In this document: positions 18,030 to 28,095 of the stretch, piece after piece
How the letters are laid out: every line of letters starts with the position of its first letter
How positions within the stretch are numbered: position 1 is the stretch's first letter
Source: Clostridia bacterium
Lineage (GTDB): Bacteria; Bacillota; Clostridia; Acetivibrionales; JAFADI01
Reading direction: 5' to 3'
Assembly (NCBI GenBank): GCA_026418695.1
Contig: JAOAAU010000003.1
Span: forward strand, 1-57,951
DNA length: 57,951 bases
The notes under the pieces: generated by a model
The model's database searches: none
The model's input: only the letters and a program-made list of their open reading frames with translations
What the model was told of the DNA's origin: nothing
Position numbers and translations under genes: made by a program

Positions 18030-20525
18030 ATGAGCTTAATGCCAAATCAAAACGGCAACTATTCCTTTAGCACGAACAGTATCCTATTCACTGAAGGTCA
18101 AAGCAATGCCTCTTTAAACATTCTCCTGAAGGGGAAGGTTGATGTTTTCGTCTCCCCTTTTGATTCACACGGGAAAGATGATGAGGATGTCCTCAAAAGA
18201 AGCTTTAAAGTCTTTGAGCTGGATCAGAATATTATCCTTGGCTCCGGTGACCTGTTTCTTTCAAAAAAACATTCTTTCACCTATCGGACTTCCAAGGACA
18301 GCACACTGTTTATTTTCCTATCGCCCAGCCTGGATCAAATCAAGAATCTGTTCGAGCATCAGAAAGACTATGCCGCCTATACCATCTCCTCCATTGCCAA
18401 TACGGTTATCAGCGCTTATACTGCATGGACAAAGCTGGATAGTTTCGTAAAAACACTAAGAATACTGCATGACAACCTTTTAGTCGCATTTTGGTATCAA
18501 AAAGAAAAACAGAACTTTTCACATATACCGGCAAACTCCTTTTTTATAGAAGGCCAGCAATATCTTGAAAAACTGAAGTGTGAAAATTTCGCCTTCCCAT
18601 TGGGGTTTAATTCATCTTTTTTAGAAAAGAAACATTTGAACTATGATGATCAAAATAAAAATTCGGAATTGGAAAAATGCAGCGAAAAAGTTAACTACTA
18701 TAAACATTTCCTATCTATATCTCCGGAAATACGCAAAGGATTTTTCGCGGCTGATTTCACAGTTACGTCTTATCATTGTAAAGAAGCAGGCAAATGCTTG
18801 GAAGAAATCCGAAGTGCAATTCAGAAATCTCTGTTAGAGGCGGACCGGTTATTCAAAAACCTGTATTCCGATAGTGAAGAATGTATTTTAAAAGAATATG
18901 AAAAAGCAGCTGCTGAGCTGAGAAGTATGAATGCAGATACTTCAACAGTGGTCCAGCTGATTGTCTTCCTTGTTCAAAAGCTCAGAGAAATATCCAAAAT
19001 ATTCAGTAGCAGGTATGAACATTCCTATGACATTGATTTTGAGTATCTTGATAATATGGTTAATATGCTCAGCATGACCACGACGGATGTGTCCATTGAA
19101 GGTGCGGCTTTGGGTGAAGCATCCTCTGAAGCAGCATGTTCAGGCGACTATCTCCCTGATGAGCTGAGAAACAGTGCGGAAAAAATTCTTGAATATTCGG
19201 AAATCCCCAAAGAACGTGCGGATATTTTCAGGATCAGCCTTGAAGCTTTTAGAAACTTAAAAGACCGGAACTCTTTAAGCGAAGAGGCCCGTTCCATTCG
19301 TAGCGGTGTATCGTCCGTATTTTTTGAAATCTATGAAGCTGTATTTAAAAAGGTATTGAAGGAAAACAATCAAAGCCGTCTGTTGAATATGTTCCTGACG
19401 TATGCCTATATGGATGAGCAGCTTCTTGAAACCCGACATATCGTCGAGCTATACAAACAGGCAGGAAAAACCGGGTTCAACCCGCAGCTTTCCACATTCA
19501 GCATGAAAAACTGGCTGTTGGAAATCGTCAACATGAGAAGAAATCCTTCCGTAAATGAATTTGGCCAGGACTACTTTGACATTTTCAGAGAAATGAAAAA
19601 GCGGGGAGAAATCTCCGAGAAGGAAAAAGAAGCTTATGATCAAAATACCGAGGCCAGGCTCAAGCATGAGGTCTCCAATTTTTTCAGGACTAATCACCGG
19701 GTTTGCCATGGTCAAACCAGCATTTATTTTCCGATCCTTCATAACGATATGATTTCCAGGGATCTCTCCAAAGCTCTGGTAACTCCTGAAATGGTCAATG
19801 ATCGCATTAACAGGATTCTGGAAGTGGACTTCTCCGCTTTTCACCGTGAAATTTTCTACGCCAATCCACAAAAGGGGATTGAAAAGGAAACCATCATGAA
19901 AAAGATTGTGCCGGATATTATTCTGATGCCCATTTTCGGATCCCGTGCCATCATGTGGCAGGAGATCACCGGCAGAAGCAGAAATACACCCGGCCGTCTT
20001 GTACTTCCGATGTTTACAGCTGAAAATCTGGATGACCTTTTGTTGAAACTGATTGGAAATTTCCGCTGGGAATTGTGCAGAACAATGATGGGAACGGCCT
20101 GGAATGATATTACCCAGAGTTCCTTAACCTCTGACTATACGGATTATATTCAGTTTTTCAAGAAAAACAAGGACCTTTCGGACGAAGCCAAAGAAAAGAT
20201 TAAAGCTCAGATTCAGAAGTACAATAACAGGCTGCGAGAAATCTTTACTGCGGATTATGAAGTTTGGATCAATTATGAATCCAAAGGCATCCTGAGGCTC
20301 AATAAGGTAGTAAGAAGCATATTATACAAACACTGTCCATTTCCAAAGAGCATCCGCCTTTCCCTTGAGAAGCAGCCGGCATTCTCCGATATCTCCATAC
20401 AGTTCAATAATCTCAGGGCAAAGAAAGCCAAAGAGATTGAAAACCGCTACACGATGTTGAAAAGATCCGGGATTGTCTTGGATCCGGAAATGGAAGAAAA
20501 CCTTGGTTTTTATAAAGAGTTGTAA
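18030..20525 (+). CDS. Large protein with N-terminal cyclic-nucleotide-binding fold, function unknown
   Basis: An 831-residue protein. Residues 10 to about 115 read as a CAP/CNB beta-roll: TNSILFTEGQSNASLNILLKGKVDVFV, then a gap rich in D/K, then GSGDLFLSKK. No HTH, kinase or GGDEF domain follows, so it is not a CRP-type regulator. The remaining 700 residues are mostly predicted helix, with no signal peptide or membrane span, and I do not recognise a family. ATG at 18030 with AAGGTGA 5 bp upstream is preferred over GTG at 18021, which lies inside that site. It is monocistronic, between a tRNA cluster and a terminator. I infer a cytoplasmic sensor or scaffold role only from the CNB fold. Confidence 0.7.
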   Translation: MSLMPNQNGNYSFSTNSILFTEGQSNASLNILLKGKVDVFVSPFDSHGKDDEDVLKRSFKVFELDQNIILGSGDLFLSKKHSFTYRTSKDSTLFIFLSPSLDQIKNLFEHQKDYAAYTISSIANTVISAYTAWTKLDSFVKTLRILHDNLLVAFWYQKEKQNFSHIPANSFFIEGQQYLEKLKCENFAFPLGFNSSFLEKKHLNYDDQNKNSELEKCSEKVNYYKHFLSISPEIRKGFFAADFTVTSYHCKEAGKCLEEIRSAIQKSLLEADRLFKNLYSDSEECILKEYEKAAAELRSMNADTSTVVQLIVFLVQKLREISKIFSSRYEHSYDIDFEYLDNMVNMLSMTTTDVSIEGAALGEASSEAACSGDYLPDELRNSAEKILEYSEIPKERADIFRISLEAFRNLKDRNSLSEEARSIRSGVSSVFFEIYEAVFKKVLKENNQSRLLNMFLTYAYMDEQLLETRHIVELYKQAGKTGFNPQLSTFSMKNWLLEIVNMRRNPSVNEFGQDYFDIFREMKKRGEISEKEKEAYDQNTEARLKHEVSNFFRTNHRVCHGQTSIYFPILHNDMISRDLSKALVTPEMVNDRINRILEVDFSAFHREIFYANPQKGIEKETIMKKIVPDIILMPIFGSRAIMWQEITGRSRNTPGRLVLPMFTAENLDDLLLKLIGNFRWELCRTMMGTAWNDITQSSLTSDYTDYIQFFKKNKDLSDEAKEKIKAQIQKYNNRLREIFTADYEVWINYESKGILRLNKVVRSILYKHCPFPKSIRLSLEKQPAFSDISIQFNNLRAKKAKEIENRYTMLKRSGIVLDPEMEENLGFYKEL

Positions 20526-20651
20526 AAAACTCGCCTTTACTGATTTCATATAATGGTAATTCTTTCAAGAAACTATTGGAAGATTTTTAAAATCTACTTA
20601 ACGGGAAGTGCTATATTGAGGTAGAATAAACTTCCCTATGCACAATAATGC

Positions 20652-20690
20652 AAAAGAGGTAGGAAATCTTAATGATTTCCTACCTCTTTT
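20652..20690. terminator. Bidirectional terminator
   Basis: A perfect 13-bp stem, AGAGGTAGGAAAT/ATTTCCTACCTCT, with T5 on the plus side and T4 on the minus side. It ends both the CNB gene and tRNA-Lys. Confidence 0.9.
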
Positions 20691-20766
20691 TGGTGACCCA
20701 TCCGCGACTCGAACGCGGGACACCTTGATTAAAAGTCAAGTGCTCTGCCAACTGAGCTAATGGGTC
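20691..20766 (-). tRNA. tRNA-Lys (TTT)
   Basis: A 76-nt cloverleaf with acceptor GACCCAT/ATGGGTC, anticodon loop CTTTTAA (TTT), T-loop GTTCGAGTC and an encoded CCA. Confidence 0.95.
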
Positions 20767-20804
20767 AAATTTGCGGCCCGTTTTTATCGAGCCGACAGTT
20801 ATAT

Positions 20805-20834
20805 ATATTACATTACAATCTAATGTTTTGTCAA
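20805..20834 (-). promoter_or_regulatory. Promoter of tRNA-Lys
   Basis: TTGACA (-35, 20829-20834) and TAATAT (-10, 20805-20810) with an 18-bp spacer on the minus strand, about 40 bp ahead of the tRNA and just past the purA stop. Confidence 0.65.
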
Positions 20835-20862
20835 CCACAATTTAAAATATTTATTAAATTTA

Positions 20863-22197
<1,335 letters not shown>

Positions 22198-22317
22198 TCA
22201 TTTTTATACAACATTATTGATTATATACTCGACAATGAAATAAATCAATTTAAAACACTGTGCCAAAGGATAAAATTCATTGCCAGGCCGTAGTAGAATA
22301 ATGTGGAATTATCAGCC

Positions 22318-22407
22318 TCACTTATTATACCCACAAAATCCATCGAGTACAATAGTTATCATACCAAAACCAAGCAACAAATTCAATAAAAATCCGAATA
22401 TTATCAA
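22318..22407 (-). CDS. Putative 29-residue membrane peptide
   Basis: A TTG-initiated reading frame with AGAGGTG 6 bp upstream. It encodes a peptide that is almost entirely hydrophobic over residues 2-20 (IIFGFLLNLLLGFGMITIV) and ends DGFCGYNK. It sits in the 349-bp gap between the DUF1858 gene and purA, downstream of the DUF1858 terminator. I do not recognise it. The ribosome site and amphipathic make-up favour a real small membrane protein, but chance cannot be excluded. Nothing else is seen in this gap. Confidence 0.35.
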   Translation of the reverse strand: MIIFGFLLNLLLGFGMITIVLDGFCGYNK

Positions 22408-22442
22408 ATTTTTCACCTCTAATGTTCGGGTTCTTTACGTGC

Positions 22443-22474
22443 AAAAAAATAAGACATGCAAAATGCCTTATTTT
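22443..22474 (-). terminator. Terminator of DUF1858 gene
   Basis: AAATAAG-CAT / ATG-CTTATTT arms with a seven-T tract on the minus strand, 10 bp past the stop. Confidence 0.8.
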
Positions 22475-22483
22475 AAGAAACTC

Positions 22484-22687
22484 TTATTTGCTTTCAAGAT
22501 AGTCATTCAACTCTTTAATGAGTTTATCCGGATCAATTCCGTGGACTGCACATGCATCTTCTATACTTTCACCTGAAGAAGACGGACATCCCAGGCAGTG
22601 CATCCCACTATTCAAAAAAATGGGCACTGTTCCTTTATCCAATCTCAGCACATCGGCAATAATCATGTCTTTGGTTACCTTTGCCAT
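22484..22687 (-). CDS. DUF1858-family redox-disulfide protein
   Basis: A 67-residue protein of the family often found alone or fused to hybrid-cluster proteins. The signature is a helix (MIIADVLRLDKGTVPIFLNSGMHC) followed by CLGCPSSSGESIEDACAVHG; the CxxC pair is presumed redox-active. AAAGGAGG precedes the ATG. It is monocistronic with its own terminator. No hybrid-cluster gene is nearby. The 294 bp upstream to the fumarase beta gene hold no ORF. Confidence 0.85.
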   Translation of the reverse strand: MAKVTKDMIIADVLRLDKGTVPIFLNSGMHCLGCPSSSGESIEDACAVHGIDPDKLIKELNDYLESK

Positions 22688-22981
22688 ACTATTTCCTCCT
22701 TTGATATATAATGCACTATGCGCGCATGTTTATTGTTAGCATTGAGTATTCGGCGAATCTGTTTGAACGCGGGTAAGTAGAAACAGTTATCAAAAAAACT
22801 CCAAAAGCATCTCGTGATAATATATTTCAACCTCACGTACAGCCTGCTTCGCACAATTTATATTATATACTAATGCTTATTAAAAATATACCATAATTTT
22901 AAGATGATAAACAACAATCCATTGGACTTTTCAATCCTTTATCTTCCTGTCCGTCTACAAAAAAAACAGGTACGCTGCACG

Positions 22982-23557
22982 TTATCCAAGAACATCCGCT
23001 TTTATACTCCTGAATTTTGCTTTACCGGAGTCATACAGACTGTTGCCTTCACAGTCGATAATTACAGTTGCAGGAAAATCTTTAACAGTCAGCTTTCTGA
23101 GCGCTTCAGGCCCTAATTCCGGAAATGCAATGATTTCTTCCTTAATGATTGATTTTGCAATCAGCGCACCTGCTCCGCCAATGGCGCCAAAGTATACACT
23201 GCAATGCGCTTTCATCGCATTCACTACATCACTACTTCTTAAACCCTTCCCAATCATCCCCGTCAATCCCAGTTCAATCAGCTTAGGTGCATAAGCATCC
23301 ATTCTGCTGCTGGTAGTTGGCCCCGCAGATCCTATAACCTCCCCAGGTCTTGCTGGGCAAGGTCCGACATAATAGATGATCTGATTTTGGATATCTAAAG
23401 GCAGATCCTTTCCTTCGTTGATCAACCCGATCATCAGCTTGTGTGCTGCGTCCCTGGCGGCATATATTTCTCCATTAATATACACAATATCTCCAGCTTT
23501 TAGTTCTCTTGCCGCATCTTTAGAAAGCGGCGCCTCTATTATTTTTACTTTCTCCAT
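22982..23557 (-). CDS. Fumarate hydratase class I, beta subunit (Fe-S type)
   Basis: A 191-residue protein corresponding to the C-terminal domain of class I fumarase/tartrate dehydratase. It shows YYVGPCPARPGEVIGSAGPTTSSRMD and GMIGKG, the carboxylate-binding elements. Together with the alpha subunit it interconverts fumarate and malate. ATG at 23557 has GGAGG upstream; the upstream extension to 23659 overlaps the alpha gene and lacks a ribosome site. It is 82 bp after the alpha subunit gene, the same split arrangement seen in many anaerobes. L(+)-tartrate dehydratase is the alternative. Confidence 0.9.
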   Translation of the reverse strand: MEKVKIIEAPLSKDAARELKAGDIVYINGEIYAARDAAHKLMIGLINEGKDLPLDIQNQIIYYVGPCPARPGEVIGSAGPTTSSRMDAYAPKLIELGLTGMIGKGLRSSDVVNAMKAHCSVYFGAIGGAGALIAKSIIKEEIIAFPELGPEALRKLTVKDFPATVIIDCEGNSLYDSGKAKFRSIKADVLG

Positions 23558-23639
23558 GATGTTTCCTCCAAAATTTCTAGTGAACCATTCTTTCCCCATC
23601 GATAGAATTCTTTTTACTATCATCGATTCCACTCTGATT

Positions 23640-24482
23640 TTATAAAACAGTTTCTGCATGCCGGGTCACATGACAGTTGATATTCACAGCAACCGGAAGT
23701 CCTGCAATATGCGTTGGAAACACTTCAACATTGACAGCGAGGGCTGTGACTTTTCCACCCAAGCCTGCCGGTCCGATCCCTAATTTGTTAATGCTTTCAA
23801 GCATCTCCTTTTCCAGTTCTCTTACGTATTGGATGCTGCTTCTTTTATCAACAGGCCGCATCAAGGCCTTTTTGGCGAGCAGCGCAGCTTTTTCCATTGT
23901 TCCGCCGATTCCGACACCGACAACAATAGGCGGGCATGGGTTAGGGCCTGCTTTATCCACCGTTTCAAGAATAAATTTCTTTACTCCCTCCAGCCCGTCG
24001 GAAGGCTTTAACATTCTAAGGGCACTCATGTTTTCACTGCCAAACCCCTTGGGAGCCACCATGATTTTTAGTGTGTCGCCTTCTACAATATTATAATGAA
24101 GGATGGCCGGTGTATTGTCTCCTGTATTGACTCTTTCAATGGGGTCCTTTACAACGGATTTCCGAAGATACCCGTTTTTATATCCTCTTCTGACGCCTTC
24201 ATTTACAGCTTCAGTCAGACTCCCTCCGGAAATATGTACCTCCTGTCCGATATCTATAAACACAACCGCCATTCCCGTATCCTGACAAATCGCCATTTGG
24301 TCTCTTTTAGCGATCGCCGCGTTTTCAATAAGACGGTTTAAAACATCCTTGCCAATGTCTGATTCTTCTATTTCCAGTCCCCGTTGCAGTGCCTCCAAAA
24401 CGTCATTGTTCAGAAAGTAGTTTGCTTCAATGCAAAGCTTCTCTACGGCCCCAATGATTTGTTCAGTAGTGATTGTCTTCAT
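23640..24482 (-). CDS. Fumarate hydratase class I, alpha subunit (Fe-S type)
   Basis: A 280-residue protein carrying the [4Fe-4S] cluster domain. Three cysteines in the right places are visible: [12 protein letters not shown] near residue 64, [16 protein letters not shown] near 180 and INCHVTRH near 270. Two ATGs are possible; I chose the one at 24482 with GGAGG upstream, because the ATG at 24494 overlaps that site. First gene of the two-gene fumarase operon. Oxygen-sensitive class I enzymes fit an anaerobe. Confidence 0.92.
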   Translation of the reverse strand: MKTITTEQIIGAVEKLCIEANYFLNNDVLEALQRGLEIEESDIGKDVLNRLIENAAIAKRDQMAICQDTGMAVVFIDIGQEVHISGGSLTEAVNEGVRRGYKNGYLRKSVVKDPIERVNTGDNTPAILHYNIVEGDTLKIMVAPKGFGSENMSALRMLKPSDGLEGVKKFILETVDKAGPNPCPPIVVGVGIGGTMEKAALLAKKALMRPVDKRSSIQYVRELEKEMLESINKLGIGPAGLGGKVTALAVNVEVFPTHIAGLPVAVNINCHVTRHAETVL

Positions 24483-24594
24483 GTCGTCCTCCAACTCTTT
24501 TCTTCTCTATAAATCTATTGAATATCATTTTTAAAAAATCAAACCAACAATTTCTTCCTGATCATCCTTTACAATTCTAATATACCGTTTGCTA

Positions 24595-24890
24595 AAAATC
24601 AACAAACGGCAACCGCCTTATTTTATATCAGTTGCCGTGGGTAAAACCTTTTTGCGACTGTAAATTTTCTTTTTAGTGTCTCTCTATCCTTCTTTCCGCT
24701 TTTAAGCGACCAAAATCGGCGGAAAAGTTATCATTCAAACGCTGTGAAGGCTTCCGCCGCTATTGCCGCCAATGATGCATCCTTGCACAGTGGCGGCTAC
24801 GACTACATCCGTGTAGTCGTCACGCTCCGGGAGGAATTTATCCAAAGATTTCAGGGGTATCAAATCTCCGTACTGTTGTCTTCAAGACTA
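24595..24890 (-). ncRNA. Candidate structured RNA (unidentified)
   Basis: A 665-bp gap between the fumarase and DUF3006 genes holds a GC-richer island full of helices. ACGACTACA/TGTAGTCGT forms a perfect 9-bp stem with a 4-nt loop (24799-24820). GCCGCC/GGCGGC pairs across 24765-24797 and TTTCCGC/GCGGAAA across 24694-24724. On the minus strand the island ends in a terminator hairpin (ACGGCAAC/GTTGCCGT, 24606-24638) plus a T-rich tail. A TATAAT lies at 24890-24895 with a weak TTGGAC upstream. I could not match it to tmRNA, RNase P, SRP, 6S or a riboswitch. Only short open frames (under 60 residues) exist, so a decayed gene is the alternative. Confidence 0.4.
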
Positions 24891-25064
24891 TTATAATTTT
24901 CCTATTACTTGTCCAAAGTTTTTGTCAATCCTTCAAAACACTTTTCTGCCATATACCTGCAATCTTCTCCTGGGAGCTACTTCCCATCTTCAGGCTGCAA
25001 TTTTTGATTAACTAATTGCCTTTTCCATTTGAGTTTAAAGTCCTGACTATAATTCTCTATATGT

Positions 25065-25098
25065 AAAAAGGGACAACCCCTGTTCGAGTCATCCCTTA
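25065..25098 (-). terminator. Terminator of the DUF3006 gene
   Basis: AAGGGATGAC and GTTGTCCCTT arms on the minus strand followed by TTTTT, 50 bp past the stop. Confidence 0.7.
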
Positions 25099-25148
25099 AT
25101 TCTATTGGAACATTAAATTTTTAAGGAAATAGATATCATACCTGCGTG

Positions 25149-25331
25149 TTATTCTTCACAAACCCCTTGATATTCATACTCCCCTTCAGTCACCATTCCG
25201 CTTTCTATATCAATTACATCCCCAATTTTTACTCCGTATGGCAGAAGCGCTTTCAATATGTTCTGCAGTTTCCCGTTCGCAAGTTCTATCACTGCGATTC
25301 CACCCTCTATATCATATACTGTTACCTTCAT
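25149..25331 (-). CDS. DUF3006-like small protein
   Basis: A 60-residue protein resembling DUF3006: a beta-rich start MKVTVYDIEGGIAVIEL, then LLPYGVKIGDVIDIE. These proteins often accompany exported nucleases or ComEC-like proteins, but no such gene is here. ATG at 25331 has GAGGGG upstream; the ATG-less extension to 25388 overlaps the neighbouring gene. It is 46 bp past the coiled-coil gene on the same strand and probably co-transcribed. Confidence 0.65.
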   Translation of the reverse strand: MKVTVYDIEGGIAVIELANGKLQNILKALLPYGVKIGDVIDIESGMVTEGEYEYQGVCEE

Positions 25332-25377
25332 CCGTTCATGACCCCTCAAACAATTCACTAATACTGCAATGCAATGA

Positions 25378-25818
25378 TTATACCACAATACTTTTTAAAC
25401 TTCCCTCAAGTTCCTCAATTTTATATTCAATTTGTTTAAACTTGCTGCTCAGGAGTTCATCATTTTCCCAATGGATAATGGGCTTTACTTTTTGCAGCTT
25501 CACCTTGAGGACATAAATTTCTCCATTATGCAGTTTCCGACCGCTCATGGTTAAGGTCTTATACTGATTCAGTCTGGTCTCAATTTGTGAGAGATAGATA
25601 TTTACGTCTTCCATTTTAGTGCTGAAGTCTCCCAATTGTTCAAACAGGTTCTCTATGTCCTTGCAGCTGGATTCAATACTATCCATACGCTTGTCAAAGG
25701 AGTCAAACTTTTGGTCAATAGAATCCAATTTTTTATCAATATCCTCAAACCGTCGATTCAACTCATCTTTTTCCCTATTGAACTTTTCAATGAATGTTTT
25801 CAGGAGTTCTTCTCGCAT
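25378..25818 (-). CDS. Coiled-coil hypothetical protein
   Basis: A 146-residue protein. Residues 10-70 contain heptad-spaced repeats such as DIDKKLDSIDQKFDSFDKR, indicating a parallel coiled coil, and the C-terminal 45 residues are charged. There is no signal peptide or membrane span. ATG at 25818 with AAGGGTGAC upstream is the preferred start. I do not recognise a family. It precedes the DUF3006 gene on the same strand. Confidence 0.7.
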   Translation of the reverse strand: MREELLKTFIEKFNREKDELNRRFEDIDKKLDSIDQKFDSFDKRMDSIESSCKDIENLFEQLGDFSTKMEDVNIYLSQIETRLNQYKTLTMSGRKLHNGEIYVLKVKLQKVKPIIHWENDELLSSKFKQIEYKIEELEGSLKSIVV

Positions 25819-26108
25819 TATTGTCACCCTTGTTTTGTGAATTATATGGGAAATTCTACCATATTTTTCATTTTTGTTCAAACTATTTCCCGTTCAAGAT
25901 ACACTCAGGTTGCATTGAATAAGATTAAACTCATTACCCGTTCAAGATTAACAAGGTACAGCGATTTCCTGTGACATTTTAAGAAACACCTCCATTAATC
26001 AGGCTCCTTTTATTTTATTCCCCCGGAGTCATAAGACTTTTTCAAGGAACTTTGGTATAATATTATTGGCATTAATATGCGAGGCTTACTTACAAAGGAG
26101 TTTTATCA

Positions 26109-26501
26109 TTGAATTCATCTCAAAATATATTAGTATGCGTAACCCAACAGAAAACATGTGAAAGGTTGATTAAAAAGGCGTCTGCCAAGAAAGAGAAAGT
26201 CGATGGCAGTCTCTTTGTCATTCATGTTGCCAAAAACGATTGGAACTTCCTTGATAATGCTAAAGAAGGAGAAGCATTGGAGTATCTTTTCGGGATTTCA
26301 AAATCCGTAGGTGCCAATCTCACGGTATTGAGGTCTGATCATATCGTATCTGCCATTGCAGATTTTGTTAAGGAAAACAACATTACCTGTATCGTCATGG
26401 GAGAATCCAAAACCGACCATAAAGAAAATCATTTTTTTAATGAATTGAAAAGGACATTAAGTGACATAGAAATTTACATTATTCCCCAGGAAGAAATGTG
26501 A
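26109..26501 (+). CDS. Universal stress protein-like (Usp) domain
   Basis: A 130-residue protein with the alpha/beta UspA pattern: ILVCVTQQKTCERLIKKA at the N-terminus, a VIHVAKND strand, then VKENNITCIVMGESKTDHKENHFF. The ATP-binding GxxGxxxxxxxxxG(S/T) motif is incomplete, so nucleotide binding is doubtful. The fold also matches the Usp part of KdpD sensor kinases. The start is TTG with AAAGGAG upstream. It is monocistronic between a coiled-coil gene and hup. Confidence 0.72.
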   Translation: MNSSQNILVCVTQQKTCERLIKKASAKKEKVDGSLFVIHVAKNDWNFLDNAKEGEALEYLFGISKSVGANLTVLRSDHIVSAIADFVKENNITCIVMGESKTDHKENHFFNELKRTLSDIEIYIIPQEEM

Positions 26502-26688
26502 TCTTTTTTGACACTTTTCAACAACCCTATTTTAATCTGACAAAGAGTTGAAAGTCTTGCTATGAGCACGTTTAGAGGAACTCACATAGAAAAAGGTAAA
26601 ATTATACACTTTTTTGGAAATAAAATCAATAGTATTTATAAAAACCTTTAAAATAATAGTTCTGGGCTACTATTTTATCGTGAAAAGC

Positions 26689-26717
26689 TTGACTTGGTGC
26701 GACTTTCATTATAAAAT
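26689..26717 (+). promoter_or_regulatory. Promoter of the HU gene
   Basis: TTGACT (26689-26694), a 17-bp spacer and TAAAAT (26712-26717), then a GGAGG ribosome site ahead of the HU ATG. A strong housekeeping promoter. Confidence 0.8.
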
Positions 26718-26750
26718 AATGTCGAATTCCAAATATAGGAGGTTTTATAA

Positions 26751-27023
26751 ATGAATAAGACAGATTTAATCAACTCAATTGCTGCTAAATCAGGTTTAAA
26801 CAAGAAGAACAGCGAAGCTGCTCTCAATGCTTTCATCGGATCAGTTGAAGAAACTCTTAAAAAGGGTGATAAAGTTGTTCTCGTTGGCTTCGGTACTTTC
26901 GAAGTTAGAAAAAGAGCAGCAAGAAAGGGCAGAAACCCACAGACTAAGAAGGAAATCACTATACCAGCATCAAACGCTCCTGTATTCAAAGCTGGTAAGG
27001 GCTTAAAAGATAAGGTTAACTAA
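26751..27023 (+). CDS. hup: HU-family DNA-binding protein
   Basis: A 90-residue nucleoid protein that bends DNA as a dimer. It opens [16 protein letters not shown], has the VGFGTFEVR stretch, and the DNA-clasp arm [20 protein letters not shown]. Length and sequence are fully typical. It has a near-consensus promoter and its own terminator, as expected for an abundant protein. Confidence 0.96.
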   Translation: MNKTDLINSIAAKSGLNKKNSEAALNAFIGSVEETLKKGDKVVLVGFGTFEVRKRAARKGRNPQTKKEITIPASNAPVFKAGKGLKDKVN

Positions 27024-27038
27024 TTACATAGCATAACA

Positions 27039-27065
27039 AAAGTCCTGTGATGAACAGGACTTTTT
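27039..27065 (+). terminator. Terminator of HU gene
   Basis: AGTCCTGT/ACAGGACT stem with a 5-nt loop and a T5 tail, 15 bp past the stop. Confidence 0.9.
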
Positions 27066-27110
27066 GTTTTCTATAAATTCTATTTGCTTTACAAAGTAAT
27101 TAATTGTTTA

Positions 27111-27902
27111 TTAATGTCGTTTCATGCTTAGTCTCATCTTATCGGACATCATTGCAATAAATTCGGAATTGGTAGGCTTACCCTTGTTAAAGTTGGATGC
27201 ATATCCAAACAGGGAATCAATGGAATCAGGATTCCCCCTGGTCCATGCGTTTTCGATGGCATTTCTGATTGCCCTTTCAACTTTTTGCGGTGTCGTATTG
27301 AACTTCTTGGCTACCGCTGGATACAGCACCTTGGTAATGGAACTGAAAACATCCTCGTTGTTGACTGCTTGAATAATTGCTTCCCGGATATACTGATATC
27401 CGGACATATGCGCCGGAATTCCGACTTCCCTCATCATATTGGTTACTTCCACCTCAAGATCAAACGCCATCCGTGGAGGTTTGACTACCGGAGAAGTTAC
27501 TCTTTTTCTATAGTCACGGACTTTCTCTTTATAAGCTTGACGAACGCGGGAAATCAGAAGATCCACATCAAATGGCTTAACGATGTAGTACTCCGCTCCA
27601 AGAACAATAGCTTTCTGAATGAACAAGTCCTGGCCGATGGCAGATAACATGATAAAAGTCGGTTTCTTTTCCAGCTTCAGTTCCGATATTTTTTCCAATA
27701 CCCCGATACCATCAAGATTCGGCATAATAATATCCAAAACAACAATGTCAGGCATCGATGCTCGGATCATCTCAATGGCCTGCACCCCATCCCTGGCAAC
27801 TCCAACAACGTGCATATCATATTCCTGGCTGAACTTTTCCTTCAACAAATCTCCAAATTCTACATTATCATCTGTGATTAAAACAGATATTTCATCCTTC
27901 AC
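27111..27902 (-). CDS. spo0A: Sporulation master regulator Spo0A
   Basis: A 263-residue response regulator. The receiver has the acidic pocket TDDN near residue 10, the phosphoacceptor Asp in VVLDIIMPNLDG near 56, and the lysine in VKPFD near 108. The C-terminal 120 residues are the sporulation-specific DNA-binding domain, with SITKVLYPAVAKKFNTTPQK and VERAIRNAIENAWTRGN. The start is GTG with GGATGG upstream. It normally acts after phosphorelay or kinase input. The usual clostridial neighbour spoIVB is absent upstream; aroK is there instead. A weak Spo0A-box-like TTTTGTCGCT lies about 75 bp upstream. Confidence 0.95.
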   Translation of the reverse strand: MKDEISVLITDDNVEFGDLLKEKFSQEYDMHVVGVARDGVQAIEMIRASMPDIVVLDIIMPNLDGIGVLEKISELKLEKKPTFIMLSAIGQDLFIQKAIVLGAEYYIVKPFDVDLLISRVRQAYKEKVRDYRKRVTSPVVKPPRMAFDLEVEVTNMMREVGIPAHMSGYQYIREAIIQAVNNEDVFSSITKVLYPAVAKKFNTTPQKVERAIRNAIENAWTRGNPDSIDSLFGYASNFNKGKPTNSEFIAMMSDKMRLSMKRH

Positions 27903-28095
27903 TTTTTACATCCATCCCTAACTAAATAAATTTTAACCTATAAATTATCAATTCAATGGTTGGACAAAAATACTTTTGTCGCTACCAGTAGTAATATATT
28001 CGATAAAAATTTACAAATTCCTTCATAAAAATAACATTTATTGTAATATCCATACCAGGATATTGACTTTTTTAGAGTATATTTCCTTGGCGAAG

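Noticed and set aside
24799-24897. A protein reading of the structured island (either strand)
   Set aside because: Open frames are under 60 residues, have no ribosome site, and stops occur in each. The helices are too regular for chance coding sequence.
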